A stretch of 64,000 bases of DNA from Chitinophagales bacterium. Its GTDB lineage: Bacteria; Bacteroidota; Bacteroidia; Chitinophagales; UBA2359. The notes beneath the pieces are model-generated. The model was not told the DNA's origin. It worked only from the letters and a program-made list of their open reading frames with translations, and did not search any database. Position numbers and translations under genes: made by a program. The stretch covers positions 930,001-994,000 of the forward strand of contig JAWKLZ010000001.1 in the NCBI GenBank assembly GCA_041392475.1, in the 5' to 3' direction. The first letter of the stretch is position 1. Each line of letters starts with the position of its first letter. Below, one piece after another: positions 63,380 through 64,000 of the stretch.

Positions 63380-64000
63380 ATGAAACAAATAATAACATTC
63401 ATTATTCTATTTATTTTGGTGAACAGCCAAACACTGTTTTCCCAGCAATACAACTCATTTGAAGATCCCAATCAAAATCTGCTCATCAACATAGATACTG
63501 CCAATCACAGCAACATTTGGCAAATAGGCCAGCCTTCCAAAACACTTTTTTCAAGTGCCTTTTCGCCCCCCAATGCCTTGACAACAGACACGGCCAACAC
63601 CTACCCTATTGACAATCAATCTTCTTTTAGTTTCAAAATTGACAGAAGTCTGCTATGGGCAGGTTTTCCTTATTTCATATTGGAATGGTGGCAAAAAATG
63701 GATTGTGAAAAAGGGGTAGATGGTGGCATCATCGAGGTTTCTTACGACAATCAAACAACTTGGTACAATATCTTTGAAGATCCTTTGCATCAACCATTTA
63801 TGTTGAGCAGTATTCCCGTTGTCTCCCTTTTTTCGGGGCAAAAAGGCATAAGTGAACAAGACAATACTTGGAAAAGAATGGGGTTTTGTTGGTCTGAAAG
63901 CTCCAACATACCCGCAGATACCATCTTTTTACGATTCACTTTTGTATCAAACTCCGTTGATACCCAGCAGGAAGGTTGGATAATAGACAATTTTCATGTT
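63380..64000 (+). CDS. exported protein, N-terminal part (3' end beyond window)
   Basis: The frame from ATG 63380 is open to the last base (207 codons). Signal peptide MKQIITFIILFILVNSQTLF, cut after SQ. The mature part has FSFKIDRSLLWAGFPYFILE, KGVDGGIIEVSYDNQTTWYN, and GWIIDNFHV at the window edge. The GG-x-(I/V)E-(V/I)S-x-D-x-x-x-TW pattern followed by G-W-x-I-D-(N/D) is typical of the sandwich domains (MAM/immune-inhibitor-A-like) of large Bacteroidota surface proteins. A T9SS end would be expected downstream. Confidence 0.75.
   Translation, partial: MKQIITFIILFILVNSQTLFSQQYNSFEDPNQNLLINIDTANHSNIWQIGQPSKTLFSSAFSPPNALTTDTANTYPIDNQSSFSFKIDRSLLWAGFPYFILEWWQKMDCEKGVDGGIIEVSYDNQTTWYNIFEDPLHQPFMLSSIPVVSLFSGQKGISEQDNTWKRMGFCWSESSNIPADTIFLRFTFVSNSVDTQQEGWIIDNFHV

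Noticed and set aside
1..64000. tRNA, rRNA and CRISPR arrays
   Set aside because: Looked for T-loop words (ggttcgaatcc-like), rRNA cores and regularly spaced repeats; none found.

Overview
The window is AT-rich DNA from a member of the Bacteroidota, most likely a saprospirian-type lineage (Saprospiraceae, Lewinellaceae or Haliscomenobacteraceae; this placement is inferred). The evidence is a SusC/SusD pair with an ECF sigma factor and FecR anti-sigma factor, many secreted proteins ending in type IX secretion (T9SS) sorting domains, promoters of the Bacteroidota type (-7 TAnnTTTG), and few Shine-Dalgarno sites. I saw no rRNA, tRNA or CRISPR array.

Layout. 0-12 kb: a cut-off gene, then single housekeeping genes: LuxC-type acyl-CoA reductase divergent from an Alvin-type ferredoxin, two SDR enzymes, a phosphoesterase, a TIGR02757 protein, an ECF sigma factor and a GNAT. 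A 160 bp MITE-like element lies at 8.7 kb. 11-17.8 kb: glycosyltransferase, LolD/MacB-type ABC ATPase with a 443 bp near-identical partial copy 1.5 kb downstream, MsbA-like exporter and methyltransferase. 17.8-21.9 kb: a large SF1 helicase with a C-terminal Vsr-like nuclease. 22-27 kb: proC, mdh, a DUF4230-like protein and a PhoD-like phosphatase. 27.5-31.7 kb: an outer-membrane protein and feoAB behind a promoter with a palindromic operator, then a DUF3298-like gene interrupted by one in-frame TGA. 31.8-32.2 kb: a decayed transposase.

32.6-45.9 kb is a polysaccharide utilization locus, probably for xylan: ECF sigma, FecR, SusC with an STN domain, SusD, an IPT/TIG surface glycan-binding lipoprotein, a five-repeat T9SS protein and a GH10 xylanase. 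The STN/FecR/sigma set is expected to sense substrate and switch the locus on. SusC/SusD import glycans bound by the surface protein, and the two secreted proteins bind and cut xylan outside the cell.

46-54.3 kb holds the most unusual locus. A gene for an SLC12-like cation-chloride cotransporter fused to a long helical region, an AAA+ NTPase and a winged helix has been split by a 1,646 bp insertion sequence. The IS has 13 bp perfect terminal inverted repeats and a 7 bp target duplication. Removing the IS and one duplication restores a single frame of about 1,656 codons. A 438 bp array of an 8 bp unit lies just beyond the 3' end of the broken gene.

54.5-64 kb: enolase, then several secreted or T9SS proteins (including a triple-repeat protein), a TolB-like propeller lipoprotein and a DUF697/SHOCT protein. 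The window ends inside another exported protein. A dispersed palindromic repeat occurs three times (11.1, 25.7 and 57.2 kb) with a compensatory change in its stem.
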